Below, piece by piece: positions 54,401-64,000 of a stretch of 64,000 nt of DNA; position 1 is the first letter of the stretch; each line of letters opens with the position of its first letter. The notes beneath the pieces are model-generated. The model ran no database searches. It was not told the DNA's origin and saw only the letters and a program-made list of their open reading frames with translations. This DNA comes from Bacteroidaceae bacterium (GTDB taxonomy: Bacteria; Bacteroidota; Bacteroidia; Bacteroidales; Bacteroidaceae): positions 1 to 64,000 of the forward strand of contig JAFUWG010000022.1 of assembly GCA_017483605.1 (NCBI GenBank), in the 5' to 3' direction. The translations under genes were made by a program, and so were the position numbers.

Positions 54401-54444
54401 TGAGGGTGCAGGCAAGCAAACGACTCTTTGCCTGCATACCCTCA
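54401..54444 (+). promoter_or_regulatory. Hairpin between fusA and rpsJ
   Basis: TGAGGGTGCAGGCAA (54401-54415) pairs with TTGCCTGC-A-TACCCTCA (54428-54444) with one bulged base. No T-run follows, so it looks like an mRNA processing or attenuation element rather than a full terminator. Confidence 0.6.
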
Positions 54445-54481
54445 TACTGATATATAGTAAATTAATTAAATAATTAGTCAA

Positions 54482-54790
54482 ATGAGTCAACAAAAAATTC
54501 GTATTAAGCTTAAGTCTTATGACCACAATCTCGTTGACAAGTCAGCAGAGAAGATTGTGAAGGCTGTGAAGGCTACTGATGCGATTGTGAGTGGTCCTAT
54601 TCCACTTCCAACCCACAAGCGTATCTTCACTGTAAACCGTTCTACATTCGTGAACAAGAAGTCTCGTGAGCAGTTTGAACTCTGCACTTACAAGAGATTG
54701 ATTGACATCTACAGTTCTACAACAAAGACGATAGATGCTCTCATGAAACTTGAACTTCCAAGCGGTGTTGAGGTTGAGATTAAAGTTTAA
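54482..54790 (+). CDS. rpsJ: Ribosomal protein S10
   Basis: A 102-aa 30S protein (and NusE in antitermination). [20 protein letters not shown] and [14 protein letters not shown] are conserved. First gene of the S10 block. Confidence 0.98.
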   Translation: MSQQKIRIKLKSYDHNLVDKSAEKIVKAVKATDAIVSGPIPLPTHKRIFTVNRSTFVNKKSREQFELCTYKRLIDIYSSTTKTIDALMKLELPSGVEVEIKV

Positions 54791-54820
54791 TATCAGAGAA
54801 CAATTAAAAGTATTATTGAA

Positions 54821-55435
54821 ATGCCAGGATTATTAGGAAAAAAAATCGGAATGACATCCGTTTTCAGTGCCGATGGTAAGAATCTTCCATGCACTGTTAT
54901 CGAAGTAGGTCCTTGTGTTGTAACTCAGGTTAAGACTGTTGAAAAAGATGGCTATGCTGCTGTTCAGGTGGGCTTCCAAGACAAGAAAGAGAAGCATACC
55001 ACAAAGCCGATGCAGGGTCATTTCAAGAAGTCTGGTACAACACCAAAGAGACACTTGGCCGAGTTCATTTATGACGAGGAACATAACCTCGGTGATGTAA
55101 TCACAGTAGAACTTTTCAACGATGCTGCTTACGTTGATGTAACAGGTACATCTAAGGGTAAGGGTTTCCAAGGCGTTGTTAAGCGTCATGGTTTTGGTGG
55201 TGTAGGTCAGGCAACTCACGGCCAGGACGACCGTCTTCGCAAGCCAGGTTCAATCGGTGCTTGTGCCACTCCTTCTCGCGTGTTCAAGAATGTCCCAATG
55301 GCGGGTCAAATGGGTAATGCGCAGGTTACTACACACAACCTTCAGGTAATTAAGGTAGTTCCAGAGCACAACCTCCTTCTTTTGAAAGGTAGTGTTCCTG
55401 GTTGCAAAGGTTCAATCGTTATAATCAAGAAGTAA
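54821..55435 (+). CDS. rplC: Ribosomal protein L3
   Basis: A 204-aa 50S protein near the peptidyl transferase centre. [15 protein letters not shown] start, [17 protein letters not shown] and the [18 protein letters not shown] loop, including the methylatable glutamine, are all present. It ends 3 nt before rplD. Confidence 0.98.
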   Translation: MPGLLGKKIGMTSVFSADGKNLPCTVIEVGPCVVTQVKTVEKDGYAAVQVGFQDKKEKHTTKPMQGHFKKSGTTPKRHLAEFIYDEEHNLGDVITVELFNDAAYVDVTGTSKGKGFQGVVKRHGFGGVGQATHGQDDRLRKPGSIGACATPSRVFKNVPMAGQMGNAQVTTHNLQVIKVVPEHNLLLLKGSVPGCKGSIVIIKK

Positions 55436-55438
55436 GCA

Positions 55439-56068
55439 ATGGAAGTTTCTGTATTAAATATCAAGGGTGAGGACACTGGTAAGAAGGTGGTTCTGAATGA
55501 TGCTATCTTCGGAATCGAACCTAACGACCATTGTATCTATCTTGCCGTAAATCAGTATCTCGCCGCTCAGCGCCAGGGTACTCATAAGTCAAAGGAAAGA
55601 AGCGAAATAACAGGCTCTACTCGCAAACTCATTCGTCAGAAAGGTGGCGGCGGTGCTCGTCGCGGTGACATCAAGTCTCCAGTACTTCGTGGCGGTGGCC
55701 GTGTGTTCGGTCCACGTCCTCGTGACTATTGGTTTAAACTTAACAAGAAGGTGAAGGCTTTGGCTCGTAAGAGTGCTCTCTCTTATAAGGCTCAACAGAA
55801 TGCAATCGTTGTCGTTGAAGACTTTGATTTTGAGGCTCCAAAGACAAAAGAAGGCATTGCTTTGTTAAATAATCTTAAAGTTGAGGGTAAGAAGACTCTG
55901 ATTGTTTTGCCAGAAGTGAAAAAGAACGTAAATTTGTCAGTCCGTAACATTCAGCGTGTTGAAGTTATGACAGCCAGTGCACTCAATACATATAAGGTAA
56001 TGAATGCAAATGTGCTTGTTGTGACTGAAAATGCGCTAAAGTTGGTTGATGAAACTTTTAACAAGTAA
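55439..56068 (+). CDS. rplD: Ribosomal protein L4
   Basis: A 209-aa exit-tunnel protein. [20 protein letters not shown] and [20 protein letters not shown] form the extended loop that lines the tunnel and reaches the macrolide site. In E. coli L4 represses the S10 operon; here no leader site is evident. Confidence 0.98.
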   Translation: MEVSVLNIKGEDTGKKVVLNDAIFGIEPNDHCIYLAVNQYLAAQRQGTHKSKERSEITGSTRKLIRQKGGGGARRGDIKSPVLRGGGRVFGPRPRDYWFKLNKKVKALARKSALSYKAQQNAIVVVEDFDFEAPKTKEGIALLNNLKVEGKKTLIVLPEVKKNVNLSVRNIQRVEVMTASALNTYKVMNANVLVVTENALKLVDETFNK

Positions 56069-56080
56069 GGAGGTACAAAT

Positions 56081-56374
56081 ATGGCATATATCGTAAAACC
56101 ATTGGTTACAGAGAAGATGACGGCTATTTCGGAGAAGCAGAACAATAAGTTCGGCTTCATCGTACTTCCTACAGCCAATAAGATTGAGATTAAAAAAGAA
56201 GTTGAAGCAAAGTATAACGTAAATGTAGTTTCGGTAAACACTATGAACTACGCTGGTAAGCGTAAGAGCCGTTACACAAAGGCGGGTGTTATTAAGGGGC
56301 GTACAAAGGCTTTCAAGAAGGCTATTGTGACCCTGAAAGAAGGCGAGACTATTGATTTCTATAGTAACATTTAA
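56081..56374 (+). CDS. rplW: Ribosomal protein L23
   Basis: A 97-aa protein at the tunnel exit, where trigger factor and SRP dock. [20 protein letters not shown] and the [14 protein letters not shown] loop identify it. It lies 12 nt after rplD and 8 nt before rplB. Confidence 0.97.
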   Translation: MAYIVKPLVTEKMTAISEKQNNKFGFIVLPTANKIEIKKEVEAKYNVNVVSVNTMNYAGKRKSRYTKAGVIKGRTKAFKKAIVTLKEGETIDFYSNI

Positions 56375-56382
56375 TTAAACAC

Positions 56383-57207
56383 ATGGGTATTCGTAAATTT
56401 AGACCAGTAACACCTGGTCAGAGGCACAAAGCTATTGGTACGTTCGATGATGTTACTACATCAGTACCAGAGAAAACTCTTGTTTTCGGAAAGCGCAGTA
56501 CTGGCGGACGTAACAACTCCGGTCAGATTACTGTCCGTTACAGAGGTGGCGGTCACAAGCGCTTGATTCGTATCGTCGATTTCAAGAGAGACAAGGACGG
56601 AATTCCTGCAGTAGTAAAGACTATTGAGTACGATCCAAACCGCTCTGCGCGTATTGCTCTTGTCTTTTATGCTGACGGTGAAAAACGTTACATCGTTGCT
56701 CCTAACGGTTTGCAGGTAGGTGCGACTATCATGTCGGGTCCGGATGCAACTCCAGATCTCGGCAACACCCTTCCACTTGAGAACATCCCAGTTGGTACTG
56801 TGATTCACAATATCGAACTGCGTCCAGGCCAGGGTGCCAAGATGGTACGTTCTGCAGGCAACTTCGCTCAGTTAACTTCACGTGAGGGACGCTTCTGTGT
56901 GATTAAGCTCCCTTCAGGCGAAATTCGTAAGGTGCTTTCTGTTTGTCGCGCAACTATTGGTAGCGTCAGCAATTCAGACCACGCACTTGAATCTTCTGGT
57001 AAGGCAGGTCGTAGCCGTTGGCTCGGTCGTCGTCCACATAACCGTGGTGTTGTCATGAACCCAATTGATCACCCTATGGGTGGTGGTGAAGGACGTCACA
57101 CAGGTGGACACCCACGCTCACGCAATGGTCTGTATGCTAAGGGTCTTAAGACTCGTGCACCAAAGAAGCAGTCAAACAAGTACATTATCGAAAGACGTAA
57201 CAAGTAA
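56383..57207 (+). CDS. rplB: Ribosomal protein L2
   Basis: A 274-aa 50S core protein important for peptidyl transfer and subunit joining. [15 protein letters not shown] start, [19 protein letters not shown] and the [19 protein letters not shown] loop with the conserved histidine are present. Length is normal. Confidence 0.98.
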   Translation: MGIRKFRPVTPGQRHKAIGTFDDVTTSVPEKTLVFGKRSTGGRNNSGQITVRYRGGGHKRLIRIVDFKRDKDGIPAVVKTIEYDPNRSARIALVFYADGEKRYIVAPNGLQVGATIMSGPDATPDLGNTLPLENIPVGTVIHNIELRPGQGAKMVRSAGNFAQLTSREGRFCVIKLPSGEIRKVLSVCRATIGSVSNSDHALESSGKAGRSRWLGRRPHNRGVVMNPIDHPMGGGEGRHTGGHPRSRNGLYAKGLKTRAPKKQSNKYIIERRNK

Positions 57208-57222
57208 TAAAGTTAACTGAAT

Positions 57223-57492
57223 ATGAGTCGTTCATTAAAAAAAGGTCCATACATTAACGTAAAGCTCGAAAAGAAAGTTCTCGCCATGAACGAGAGCGGC
57301 AAGAAGAGCGTTATCAAGTCATGGGCTCGCGCTTCAATGATATCTCCTGATTTTGTAGGTCATACTATTGCAGTGCATAACGGTAATAAATTTATTCCTG
57401 TTTACATTACTGAAAATATGGTAGGTCACAAACTTGGTGAGTTTGCACTTACTCGTACTTTCCGCGGTCACGCAGGTAACAAGAAGAAGTAA
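57223..57492 (+). CDS. rpsS: Ribosomal protein S19
   Basis: An 89-aa 30S head protein. [18 protein letters not shown] and [18 protein letters not shown] are conserved. It follows rplB by 15 nt. Confidence 0.98.
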   Translation: MSRSLKKGPYINVKLEKKVLAMNESGKKSVIKSWARASMISPDFVGHTIAVHNGNKFIPVYITENMVGHKLGEFALTRTFRGHAGNKKK

Positions 57493-57534
57493 TTGTAACA
57501 CAGGCTTCAACCAAGTAAAAAAGACTTTTATATA

Positions 57535-57939
57535 ATGGGAGCAAGAAAAAGATTAATGGCCGATAAGATTAAGGAGGCCAAGAAGACTACTTACTTCGCC
57601 AGTCTGCGCAATATCCCTTCTTCGCCACGTAAGATGCGTTATGTTGCCGACCTTGTTCGCGGTATGGAAGTGAGCAAAGCTCTTGCAACGCTCAAGTTCA
57701 ACAGTAAAGATGCTGCAAAAGACCTTGAAAAGTTGCTTCGTTCCGCTATCGCTAACTGGGAACAGAAGAATGACCGCAAGGCTGAAAATGGTGAACTCTA
57801 TATCTCAAAGATTTTTGTTGACGAAGGTGCTACGCTCAAGCGAATGAGACCTGCACCTCAGGGACGTGGTTACAGAATCCGTAAGCGTTCTAACCATGTT
57901 ACCATTTTCGTGGACGCTAAAACTAATGAAGAAAAGTAA
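57535..57939 (+). CDS. rplV: Ribosomal protein L22
   Basis: A 134-aa tunnel protein. [20 protein letters not shown] and the beta-hairpin [20 protein letters not shown] that reaches the tunnel constriction are visible. It ends 2 nt before rpsC. Confidence 0.97.
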   Translation: MGARKRLMADKIKEAKKTTYFASLRNIPSSPRKMRYVADLVRGMEVSKALATLKFNSKDAAKDLEKLLRSAIANWEQKNDRKAENGELYISKIFVDEGATLKRMRPAPQGRGYRIRKRSNHVTIFVDAKTNEEK

Positions 57940-57941
57940 TT

Positions 57942-58673
57942 ATGGGACAAAAATGTAATCCAATAAGCAACCGCCTCGGTATTGTAAGAGGTTGGGATTC
58001 TAACTGGTTCGGCGGAAATGATTTTGGTGACAACCTCCTCGAGGACAGCAAAATCCGCAAGTACCTTAATGCACGTCTCGCAAAGGCAAGCGTTTCAAAG
58101 ATTGTTATCGAACGTACACTCAAACTTGTTACTATCACTATCTGTACAGCACGTCCAGGTTTTATTATTGGCAAGGGTGGTGAACAGGTAGAGGCTCTGA
58201 AGAAGGAACTTAAGAAAGTGACAGACAAAGAAGTTCAGATAAACATCTATGAGATTAAGCGTCCTGAGCTTGATGCTGTGATTGTTGCAAATAATATCGC
58301 TCGTCAGATTGAAGGAAAGATTGCTTATCGTCGTGCAATCAAGACCGCTATCGCTAATACAATGCGTTCTGGTGCAGAGGGTATTAAGGTTCAGATTTCT
58401 GGTCGTCTGAATGGTGCAGAAATGAGCCGTTCTGAAATGTATAAGGAAGGTCGTACCCCACTTCATACGCTCCGTGCAGATATTGACTACTGCCTTGCTG
58501 AGGCTCTCACAAAGGTTGGCCTCCTTGGTATCAAGGTTTGGATTTGCCGTGGTGAGAAGTTTGGCAAGCAGGATCTTACTCCAAACTTTGCTCAACAGAA
58601 GGAGTCTGGTCGTGGTGGCAACAATGGTGGCGGTCGTCGTTTCAGAAACAGAAAGTCTAATAACCGCAATTAA
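57942..58673 (+). CDS. rpsC: Ribosomal protein S3
   Basis: A 243-aa mRNA-entry protein with a KH domain ([20 protein letters not shown]) and [20 protein letters not shown]. The C-terminal tail is Gly/Asn/Arg-rich ([17 protein letters not shown]). It starts [14 protein letters not shown]. Confidence 0.98.
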   Translation: MGQKCNPISNRLGIVRGWDSNWFGGNDFGDNLLEDSKIRKYLNARLAKASVSKIVIERTLKLVTITICTARPGFIIGKGGEQVEALKKELKKVTDKEVQINIYEIKRPELDAVIVANNIARQIEGKIAYRRAIKTAIANTMRSGAEGIKVQISGRLNGAEMSRSEMYKEGRTPLHTLRADIDYCLAEALTKVGLLGIKVWICRGEKFGKQDLTPNFAQQKESGRGGNNGGGRRFRNRKSNNRN

Positions 58674-58741
58674 AAATCTGACTGCTTCCTGATGCGGAAC
58701 AATGATGAAGCGATGGTAGCAGTATATAGAAGACATTAACT

Positions 58742-59173
58742 ATGTTACAGCCAAAAAGACAAAAATATAGAAGACCGCAAAAAGGTCGCGGTCGTTGGAA
58801 GGGTGTCTCTCACAGAGGTACCGAACTTGCTTTCGGCAGTTTCGGCATAAAGGCCCTTGAGACTAAGTGGATCACAGCTCGCCAGATTGAGGCTGCCCGT
58901 GTCGCTATTACACGTTATATGCAGCGTCAAGGTCAGGTATGGATTCGAATCTTCCCTGATAAACCAATCACGAAAAAGCCTGCAGACGTCCGAATGGGTA
59001 AAGGAAAGGGTGATCCATATCAGTATGTGTTCCCTGCAAAACCTGGCCGTATTCTTTTCGAGATTGAAGGTGTTTCATACGACATTGCAAAGGAGGCTCT
59101 CCGACTCGGTGCCCAGAAACTTCCTACTACTACAAAGTTTGTTGTACGTCGTGATTACGATAAAAACGCTTAA
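58742..59173 (+). CDS. rplP: Ribosomal protein L16
   Basis: A 143-aa 50S protein near the A-site t[43 protein letters not shown] and [20 protein letters not shown] are conserved, including the arginine hydroxylated in some bacteria. It is separated from rpsC by 68 nt. Confidence 0.98.
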   Translation: MLQPKRQKYRRPQKGRGRWKGVSHRGTELAFGSFGIKALETKWITARQIEAARVAITRYMQRQGQVWIRIFPDKPITKKPADVRMGKGKGDPYQYVFPAKPGRILFEIEGVSYDIAKEALRLGAQKLPTTTKFVVRRDYDKNA

Positions 59174-59175
59174 TT

Positions 59176-59364
59176 ATGAAAATTTCAGAAATTAGAGAAC
59201 TTACTACAGAAGAGCTCGCTGAGCGCATCGAGGTGGAGGTTGCCAATTTGAATAATATGAAGTTCAACCATCATATTTCTCCACTTGCAGATAATTCTCA
59301 GATTAAGAAGTTGCGTCACGACATCGCACGTATGAAGGGCGAGCTTACTCAGCGTAATAAATAA
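59176..59364 (+). CDS. rpmC: Ribosomal protein L29
   Basis: A 62-aa helical hairpin protein at the tunnel exit. MKISEIRELTTEELAERIEV at the start and LRHDIARMKGELTQR at the end fit the family. Begins 2 nt after the rplP stop. Confidence 0.97.
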   Translation: MKISEIRELTTEELAERIEVEVANLNNMKFNHHISPLADNSQIKKLRHDIARMKGELTQRNK

Positions 59365-59376
59365 AGAATTGAGCTA

Positions 59377-59634
59377 ATGGAAGCTAGAAATTTAAGAAAA
59401 CAAAGACAGGGTGTCGTGACTAGCGACAAGATGGATAAGACTATCGTTGTTGCTGCCAAGTTCAAGGAGAAGCACCCTATATATGGTAAGTTTGTCCAGA
59501 AGACAAAGAAATACCATGCTCATGACGAGCAGAACGATGCCCATATCGGTGACACTGTTCTTATCATGGAAACTCGCCCTTTGAGCAAAACTAAGAGATG
59601 GAGATTAGTACAAATCGTTGAAAGAGCTAAGTAA
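59377..59634 (+). CDS. rpsQ: Ribosomal protein S17
   Basis: An 85-aa OB-fold 30S protein. [20 protein letters not shown] and [20 protein letters not shown] are typical. It ends 2 nt before rplN. Confidence 0.97.
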   Translation: MEARNLRKQRQGVVTSDKMDKTIVVAAKFKEKHPIYGKFVQKTKKYHAHDEQNDAHIGDTVLIMETRPLSKTKRWRLVQIVERAK

Positions 59635-59636
59635 AT

Positions 59637-60002
59637 ATGATACAAGTAGAATCAAGATTACAGGTCGCTGACAACAGCGGTGCTCGCGAAGTTCTGTGTA
59701 TTCGCGTTCTCGGCGGTACTAGACGTCGCTATGCAACAGTAGGTGACGTTATTGTAGTGGCAGTTAAGAGTGCTATTCCTACCAGTGAGGTAAAGAAGGG
59801 TTCTGTATCAAAGGCTCTGATTGTTCGTACAAAGAAAGAAGTACGTCGTCCAGACGGCTCATACATCCGTTTTGATGATAATGCGTGTGTTCTGTTGAAC
59901 AACGCAGGCGAAATGAGAGGTAGCCGTATCTTTGGCCCTGTTGCTCGTGAGCTCCGTGCTGCTAACATGAAGGTAGTTTCTTTGGCTACTGAAGTACTTT
60001 AA
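59637..60002 (+). CDS. rplN: Ribosomal protein L14
   Basis: A 121-aa 50S interface protein. [20 protein letters not shown], the target region for ribosome-silencing factors, and [13 protein letters not shown] are conserved. The first gene of the classic spc block. Confidence 0.98.
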   Translation: MIQVESRLQVADNSGAREVLCIRVLGGTRRRYATVGDVIVVAVKSAIPTSEVKKGSVSKALIVRTKKEVRRPDGSYIRFDDNACVLLNNAGEMRGSRIFGPVARELRAANMKVVSLATEVL

Positions 60003-60025
60003 CCATTAAAAGTAAACACACAGCA

Positions 60026-60343
60026 ATGAGTAAATTACATATTAAGAAAGGCGACATGGTTTACGTGAACGCTGGCGATGACAAAGGAAAGACTGGTAAA
60101 GTCACCAAGGTTCTCGTCGAGAAGAAGCGTGCCATTGTCGAGGGTGTTAACATCGTTAAGAAGAGCACAAAACCAAGTGCTGCACACCCACAGGGAGGTA
60201 TTATTGAGCAGGAGGCTCCAATCCACATTTCAAACCTCAACGTTGTTGACCCAAAGACTGGTAAGCCAACTCGTATTGGCCGAAAGCTTGGTGAGAATGG
60301 AAAGTTAGTTCGTTACGCTAAAAAGTCAGGGGAGGAATTATAA
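60026..60343 (+). CDS. rplX: Ribosomal protein L24
   Basis: A 105-aa early-assembly protein with a KOW motif ([20 protein letters not shown]). [20 protein letters not shown] follows. Its stop overlaps the rplE start by one base (60343). Confidence 0.97.
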   Translation: MSKLHIKKGDMVYVNAGDDKGKTGKVTKVLVEKKRAIVEGVNIVKKSTKPSAAHPQGGIIEQEAPIHISNLNVVDPKTGKPTRIGRKLGENGKLVRYAKKSGEEL

Positions 60344-60897
60344 TGAGTACTACTGCACAACTTAAAACTGTATATGCTGAACAAATTGCTCCAGCACTTC
60401 AGAAGCAATTCAACTATTCTTCTCCAATGCAGATCCCTGTATTGAAGAAAATTGTGGTCAACCAAGGTCTTGGTATGGCAACTGCTGACAAGAAAGTGAT
60501 CGAGGTTGCAATGAATGAGATTGCCCAGATTACAGGACAGAAGCCCGTTGCTACTAAGTCAAAGAAGGATATTTCTAATTTCCGTCTTCGTAAGCAGATG
60601 CCTATTGGTGTGATGGTTACTTTGCGTCGTGAGCGCATGTATGAGTTCCTTGAGAAACTTATTCGTGTCTCTCTCCCGCGTATCCGTGACTTTAAGGGTA
60701 TTGAGTCTAAGTTTGATGGCCGTGGTAACTACACACTGGGTATCACAGAACAGATTATTTTCCCTGAGATTAACATCGATCAGGTGGACAAAATTACTGG
60801 TATGAATATCACATTTGTTACATCTGCAAAGACTGATGAAGAGGGTTATGCACTCCTCAAGGCTTTCGGTCTTCCATTTAAGGACGCTAAAAAGTAA
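60343..60897 (+). CDS. rplE: Ribosomal protein L5
   Basis: A 184-aa 5S rRNA-binding protein. [40 protein letters not shown] and [20 protein letters not shown] are conserved. It is translationally coupled to rplX. Confidence 0.98.
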   Translation: MSTTAQLKTVYAEQIAPALQKQFNYSSPMQIPVLKKIVVNQGLGMATADKKVIEVAMNEIAQITGQKPVATKSKKDISNFRLRKQMPIGVMVTLRRERMYEFLEKLIRVSLPRIRDFKGIESKFDGRGNYTLGITEQIIFPEINIDQVDKITGMNITFVTSAKTDEEGYALLKAFGLPFKDAKK

Positions 60898-60903
60898 ATA
60901 ACA

Positions 60904-61206
60904 ATGGCAAAAGAATCAATGAAAGCACGCGAAGTAAAGCGTGCGAAGCTCGCAGCCAAGTATGCCGCCAAGCGTGCAGCTTTGAAGAAGATTATTGCTA
61001 CTGCTGAAGACCCTGTTGAAGCATATGAGGCAGCTCGTGCCCTTCAGGCTATCCCAGCAAATGCAAACCCAATCCGTCTTCACAATCGCTGCAAAATCAC
61101 AGGACGTCCAAGAGGTTACATGCGTCAGTTCGGTCTCTCTCGTATTCAGTTCCGTGAGATGGCATCTGCTGGCCTAATCCCAGGCGTAAAAAAGGCAAGT
61201 TGGTAA
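60904..61206 (+). CDS. rpsN: Ribosomal protein S14, zinc-free type
   Basis: A 100-aa 30S head protein. The two CxxC zinc motifs of the short form are absent: the core reads [20 protein letters not shown] with a single cysteine, so this is the longer zinc-independent form. It is followed by a 217-nt gap. Confidence 0.97.
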   Translation: MAKESMKAREVKRAKLAAKYAAKRAALKKIIATAEDPVEAYEAARALQAIPANANPIRLHNRCKITGRPRGYMRQFGLSRIQFREMASAGLIPGVKKASW

Positions 61207-61423
61207 ATTGCGGATACCGGCTACCAAGTTCTTGGCAAATAAAAATCTAATGGTTACCAGTTCGGGGGTAACCAGAAGATACTTTATTTTCGAGAGACGG
61301 TGGGGAAAAACAGTAATGATACTAAGTTTCTCTGCTGGTTAAAGCTAAGTAAAGACAGTTTTAATTTAATGTTAAATATTGTCGGGACTTTCCCAAACAT
61401 CTCCCGATTAATTTAATTCTATT
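61207..61423 (+). promoter_or_regulatory. Structured 217-nt gap inside the spc block
   Basis: No gene. GGTTACC (61249-61255) and GGTAACC (61267-61273) form a hairpin, and ACCGGCTACCAAGTTCTTGG lies upstream of it. No TAnnTTTG box is seen. The gap between rpsN and rpsH is by far the longest in the spc block, so a cis-acting control element, for example for S8, is possible. Confidence 0.45.
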
Positions 61424-61819
61424 ATGACAGATCCAATAGCTGATTATCTTACGAGACTGAGAAACGCAATCATGGCAAAGCATAAGATTGTTGAAATTCC
61501 AGCCTCAAACCTTAAGAAAGAAATCACCAAGATTCTTTTTGACAAAGGTTACATTTTGAACTACAAGTTCATCGAGGAGGGTCCTCAGGGTGCTATTAAG
61601 ATAGCTCTGAAGTATGACCCTCAGACAAAAGTAAGTGCTATTCAGTGCTTGAAGCGTGTGTCTCGTCCAGGTCTCCGTAAGTACACTGGATACAAGGACA
61701 TGCCACGTGTTATTAACGGATTAGGTATCGCAGTTGTATCTACATCCAAAGGTGTTATGACAGACAAAGAGGCTTCAGAACTCAAAGTGGGTGGTGAAGT
61801 TCTTTGCTATGTTTATTAA
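61424..61819 (+). CDS. rpsH: Ribosomal protein S8
   Basis: A 131-aa 30S platform protein, and the spc operon repressor in E. coli. DPIADYLTRLRNAIMAKHKI, VSRPGLRKYTGYKDMPRVIN and GIAVVSTSKGVMTDKEA are typical. It comes after the 217-nt gap. Confidence 0.98.
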   Translation: MTDPIADYLTRLRNAIMAKHKIVEIPASNLKKEITKILFDKGYILNYKFIEEGPQGAIKIALKYDPQTKVSAIQCLKRVSRPGLRKYTGYKDMPRVINGLGIAVVSTSKGVMTDKEASELKVGGEVLCYVY

Positions 61820-61835
61820 TTAAGGAGGATATATA

Positions 61836-62405
61836 ATGTCTAGAATTGGTAAATTACCTATTATTATTCCTGCAGGAGTTACTATTACTCATAAGGATGA
61901 CATTGTAACTGTAAAAGGTCCTAAAGGCGAACTCAGCCAGTATGTAAATCCTGCCATCAAGGTTACAATCGAGGACGGAAAGTTGACAATGGAGGAGAAC
62001 GAAGAACTGATGCAGGATAACACAAAGCAGCGCCATGCATTCCACGGATTGTATCGCTCGCTCGTGAATAACATGGTTGTTGGCGTGTCAGAAGGATATA
62101 AGAAGACCCTTCAACTCGTCGGTGTTGGTTACCGTGTTTCAAATCAGGGCAATGTTCTTGAATTCGCACTTGGATATTCTCATGCTATCGTCTTTGAAGT
62201 GCCAAAGGAAATCAAGGTCGAGACGAAGTCTGAGAGAAATCAGGATCCTCTTATCATGCTCGAGTCTGCAGACAAACAATTGCTTGGACTCGTTTGTGCT
62301 AAGATTCGTTCTTTCCGTAAGCCTGAGCCATACAAGGGCAAGGGTATTCGCTTCCAAGGTGAGGTGATTAGAAGAAAGTCTGGTAAGTCTGCAAGTGCTA
62401 AATAA
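61836..62405 (+). CDS. rplF: Ribosomal protein L6
   Basis: A 189-aa 50S protein near the factor-binding site. MSRIGKLPIIIPAGVTITHK, VKGPKGELSQYVNP and KPEPYKGKGIRFQGEVIRRK are conserved. GGAGG lies 8 nt before the start, an unusually good Shine-Dalgarno for this phylum. Confidence 0.98.
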   Translation: MSRIGKLPIIIPAGVTITHKDDIVTVKGPKGELSQYVNPAIKVTIEDGKLTMEENEELMQDNTKQRHAFHGLYRSLVNNMVVGVSEGYKKTLQLVGVGYRVSNQGNVLEFALGYSHAIVFEVPKEIKVETKSERNQDPLIMLESADKQLLGLVCAKIRSFRKPEPYKGKGIRFQGEVIRRKSGKSASAK

Positions 62406-62421
62406 TTAAATTGACAAGAGT

Positions 62422-62763
62422 ATGATTACAAAGATTGAAAGACGTATCAAGATTAAATATAGAGTACGCAATAAGATTTCTGGTACTGCTGAACGCCCAC
62501 GTATGAGTGTGTTCAGAAGTAATAAGCAGATTTACGTTCAGGTAATTGATGACGATGCACAGAAGACACTTGTTTCTGCATCATCACTTGGTCTTGAGAA
62601 GATGAACAAGTCTGAACAGGCCGAGAAGGTTGGTGAACTGGTTGCAAAGAAGGCACTTGACGCTGGAATTACAGCAGTTGTTTTCGACCGTAATGGTTAC
62701 TTGTATCACGGTAGAGTTAAGAAGGTGGCTGATGCCGCCCGTAATGCTGGACTTAAATTTTAA
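62422..62763 (+). CDS. rplR: Ribosomal protein L18
   Basis: A 113-aa 5S rRNA-binding protein. [20 protein letters not shown] near the start and [20 protein letters not shown] at the end identify it. It lies 16 nt after rplF and 8 nt before rpsE. Confidence 0.98.
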   Translation: MITKIERRIKIKYRVRNKISGTAERPRMSVFRSNKQIYVQVIDDDAQKTLVSASSLGLEKMNKSEQAEKVGELVAKKALDAGITAVVFDRNGYLYHGRVKKVADAARNAGLKF

Positions 62764-62771
62764 ATACGATT

Positions 62772-63281
62772 ATGGTAAATAGAGTTAAAGTACAAAACGA
62801 TGCCGAGCTGAAGGACCGCTTGGTTGCTATTAATCGTGTTACTAAGGTTACTAAGGGTGGTCGTACATTCACATTCGCAGCCATCGTTGTTGTAGGTGAT
62901 GGTAACGGTGTTATTGGCTATGGTCTTGGTAAAGCCGGCGAAGTTACAGCAGCAATCGCAAAGGGCGTAGAGGCTGCAAAAAAGAATTTGGTGAAGGTTC
63001 CTGTGCTCAAAGGTACTGTTCCTCATGAGGCATATGCTAAGTTTGGCGGTGCCCGTGTTCTTATCATGCCTGCTTCAGAAGGTACTGGAGTGGTTGCAGG
63101 TGGTGCAATGCGTGCCGTATTCGAGAGTGTCGGCATCACAGACGTGCTTGCAAAATCAAAGGGCTCATCTAATCCTCACAATCTTGTGAAGGCAACGATT
63201 GAAGCACTTGCAGGTATGCGTGATGCAAAGACTGTCGCACAGAATCGTGGTGTTAATTTGACAAAAGTATTCAAAGGATAA
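62772..63281 (+). CDS. rpsE: Ribosomal protein S5
   Basis: A 169-aa accuracy protein. [40 protein letters not shown] and the end [15 protein letters not shown] are conserved. The spectinomycin-site loop VTKGGRTF looks wild type. Confidence 0.98.
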   Translation: MVNRVKVQNDAELKDRLVAINRVTKVTKGGRTFTFAAIVVVGDGNGVIGYGLGKAGEVTAAIAKGVEAAKKNLVKVPVLKGTVPHEAYAKFGGARVLIMPASEGTGVVAGGAMRAVFESVGITDVLAKSKGSSNPHNLVKATIEALAGMRDAKTVAQNRGVNLTKVFKG

Positions 63282-63293
63282 GGAGAAATAATC

Positions 63294-63470
63294 ATGGCAA
63301 CAATCAAGATTAAGCAAGTAAAGGGCCAGGCTGGCCGTCCAATAGACCAGAAGAGCACTCTGGAGTCTCTTGGTCTTGGAAAAATTAACAAGGTCGTTGA
63401 ACGTGAGGATTCTCCATCTTTGCGTGGTATGATTCGCAAGGTGGCACACCTTGTTGAGGTTATTGACTAA
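63294..63470 (+). CDS. rpmD: Ribosomal protein L30
   Basis: A 58-aa 50S protein. ATIKIKQVKGQAGRPIDQKS, LESLGLGKINKVV and GMIRKVAHLVEVI match the family. Too short for many gene callers; AGGAGA lies 8 nt upstream of the ATG. It sits 12 nt after rpsE, in the standard place before rplO. Confidence 0.96.
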   Translation: MATIKIKQVKGQAGRPIDQKSTLESLGLGKINKVVEREDSPSLRGMIRKVAHLVEVID

Positions 63471-63501
63471 CGTATTTAATACAATTAAAATCAGATTAAA
63501 A

Positions 63502-63948
63502 ATGGAATTATATAATTTGCAACCCGCTGCAGGTTCTACTCATAATAGCAAGCGTGTCGGCCGTGGTTACGGTTCTGGCAAGGGTCGCACATCAACTCGC
63601 GGTCACAAAGGTGCCAAGGCTCGCTCTGGTTATAAGAAGAAGATTGGTTTTGAAGGTGGTCAGATGCCACTCCAGCGCCGAGTTCCTAAGTTCGGCTTCA
63701 AGAACATCAATCACGTTGAATACAAGGCAATAAACCTTGATCTTATTCAGAAACTTGCAGAGGAGAAGAATCTCACTAAGATTGGTATTGCAGAGCTTAT
63801 TGCTGCAGGTTATGTCAACAAGAATCAGTTGGTGAAGATTCTTGGTAATGGCGAACTTACAGCCAAGGTTGATGTAGAGGCACATGCTTTTTCTGCATCA
63901 GCAGAGGCTGCAATCACAGAAAAGGGTGGAAACGCTGTAAAACTCTAA
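63502..63948 (+). CDS. rplO: Ribosomal protein L15
   Basis: A 148-aa 50S protein. MELYNLQPAAGSTHNSKRVG, the Gly/Arg-rich KGRTSTRGHKGAKARSGYKK and MPLQRRVPKFGFKNINHVEY are typical. I use the ATG at 63502; the same frame is open back to 63451, but that overlaps rpmD and adds non-conserved residues. Confidence 0.97.
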   Translation: MELYNLQPAAGSTHNSKRVGRGYGSGKGRTSTRGHKGAKARSGYKKKIGFEGGQMPLQRRVPKFGFKNINHVEYKAINLDLIQKLAEEKNLTKIGIAELIAAGYVNKNQLVKILGNGELTAKVDVEAHAFSASAEAAITEKGGNAVKL

Positions 63949-63952
63949 ACAA

Positions 63953-64000
63953 ATGGGAAAAGCAATTGATAAACTTAAAAATATCAAGCTTGTCAAGACT
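63953..64000 (+). CDS. secY: Protein translocase SecY, 5' end only
   Basis: The first 16 codons (MGKAIDKLKNIKLVKT) run off the window. The position directly after rplO and the KAI-x-LKNI start fit Bacteroidetes SecY, the core of the Sec channel. The identification leans on gene order. Confidence 0.75.
   Translation, partial: MGKAIDKLKNIKLVKT

Overview
This window looks like a chromosomal segment of a member of the Bacteroidales, most likely a Prevotella-type (Prevotellaceae) gut or rumen species. The signs are promoters of the TAnnTTTG (-7) type, tRNAs with no encoded CCA, paired SusC/SusD outer-membrane genes, a SusR-like regulator, secreted proteins with Prevotella-type C-terminal tails, and a DUF3467-rpsL-rpsG-fusA-rpsJ order. 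The species assignment is inference; no search was run.

Layout. 1-540: a two-gene tRNA unit (Gln, Met) on the minus strand. 541-2351: phospholipid genes psd and pssA, then a DUF4834-type membrane protein. 2481-5486 (minus): a glycyl-radical-enzyme activase followed by proB and proA. 5487-6324: a long non-coding gap holding about ten copies of a degenerate repeat of exactly 23 bp. 6325-17302: a pectin side-chain (arabinan/galactan) degradation cluster with a SusR-like regulator, GH53, GH43, GH51, two type-B carboxylesterases and a decayed hydrolase. 17513-19161: fucO and a DUF4332 protein. 19235-24169 (minus): trxB, dsbD and a HerA-like ATPase. 24269-25549 (minus): a cysteine desulfidase. 25815-43012: two convergent SusC/SusD operons, each ending in a TlpA-like thioredoxin, with an Ntn hydrolase and an M28 peptidase. 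43286-46434: a secreted protein of unknown function and a POT peptide transporter. 46586-50378: a small ORF, a clear trans-4-hydroxy-L-proline dehydratase (HypD) and a PL10 pectate lyase. 50398-64000: DUF3467 and the str-S10-spc ribosomal protein operon, up to the first codons of secY.

How it may work together. HypD turns 4-hydroxyproline (from collagen or plant hydroxyproline-rich cell-wall proteins) into pyrroline-5-carboxylate, the same intermediate that ProB/ProA lead to. The only activase in the window sits directly upstream of proBA, 41 kb from hypD, so the two loci look like a split hydroxyproline-to-proline system. The arabinan/galactan enzymes and pectate lyase act on plant cell wall, where hydroxyproline-rich glycoproteins also occur. 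The middle of the window concentrates thiol and peptide functions: TrxB and DsbD bring electrons to the periplasm, two TlpA-like proteins could use them, SusCD pairs plus M28 and Ntn hydrolases could import and cut a peptide-like or thiol-linked substrate, a POT transporter takes up peptides, and a desulfidase breaks down cysteine. That functional linkage is a hypothesis from gene neighbourhood.

Repeats are the other striking layer: three unrelated intergenic elements share a 23-bp period, and a long hairpin occurs twice with compensatory base changes.
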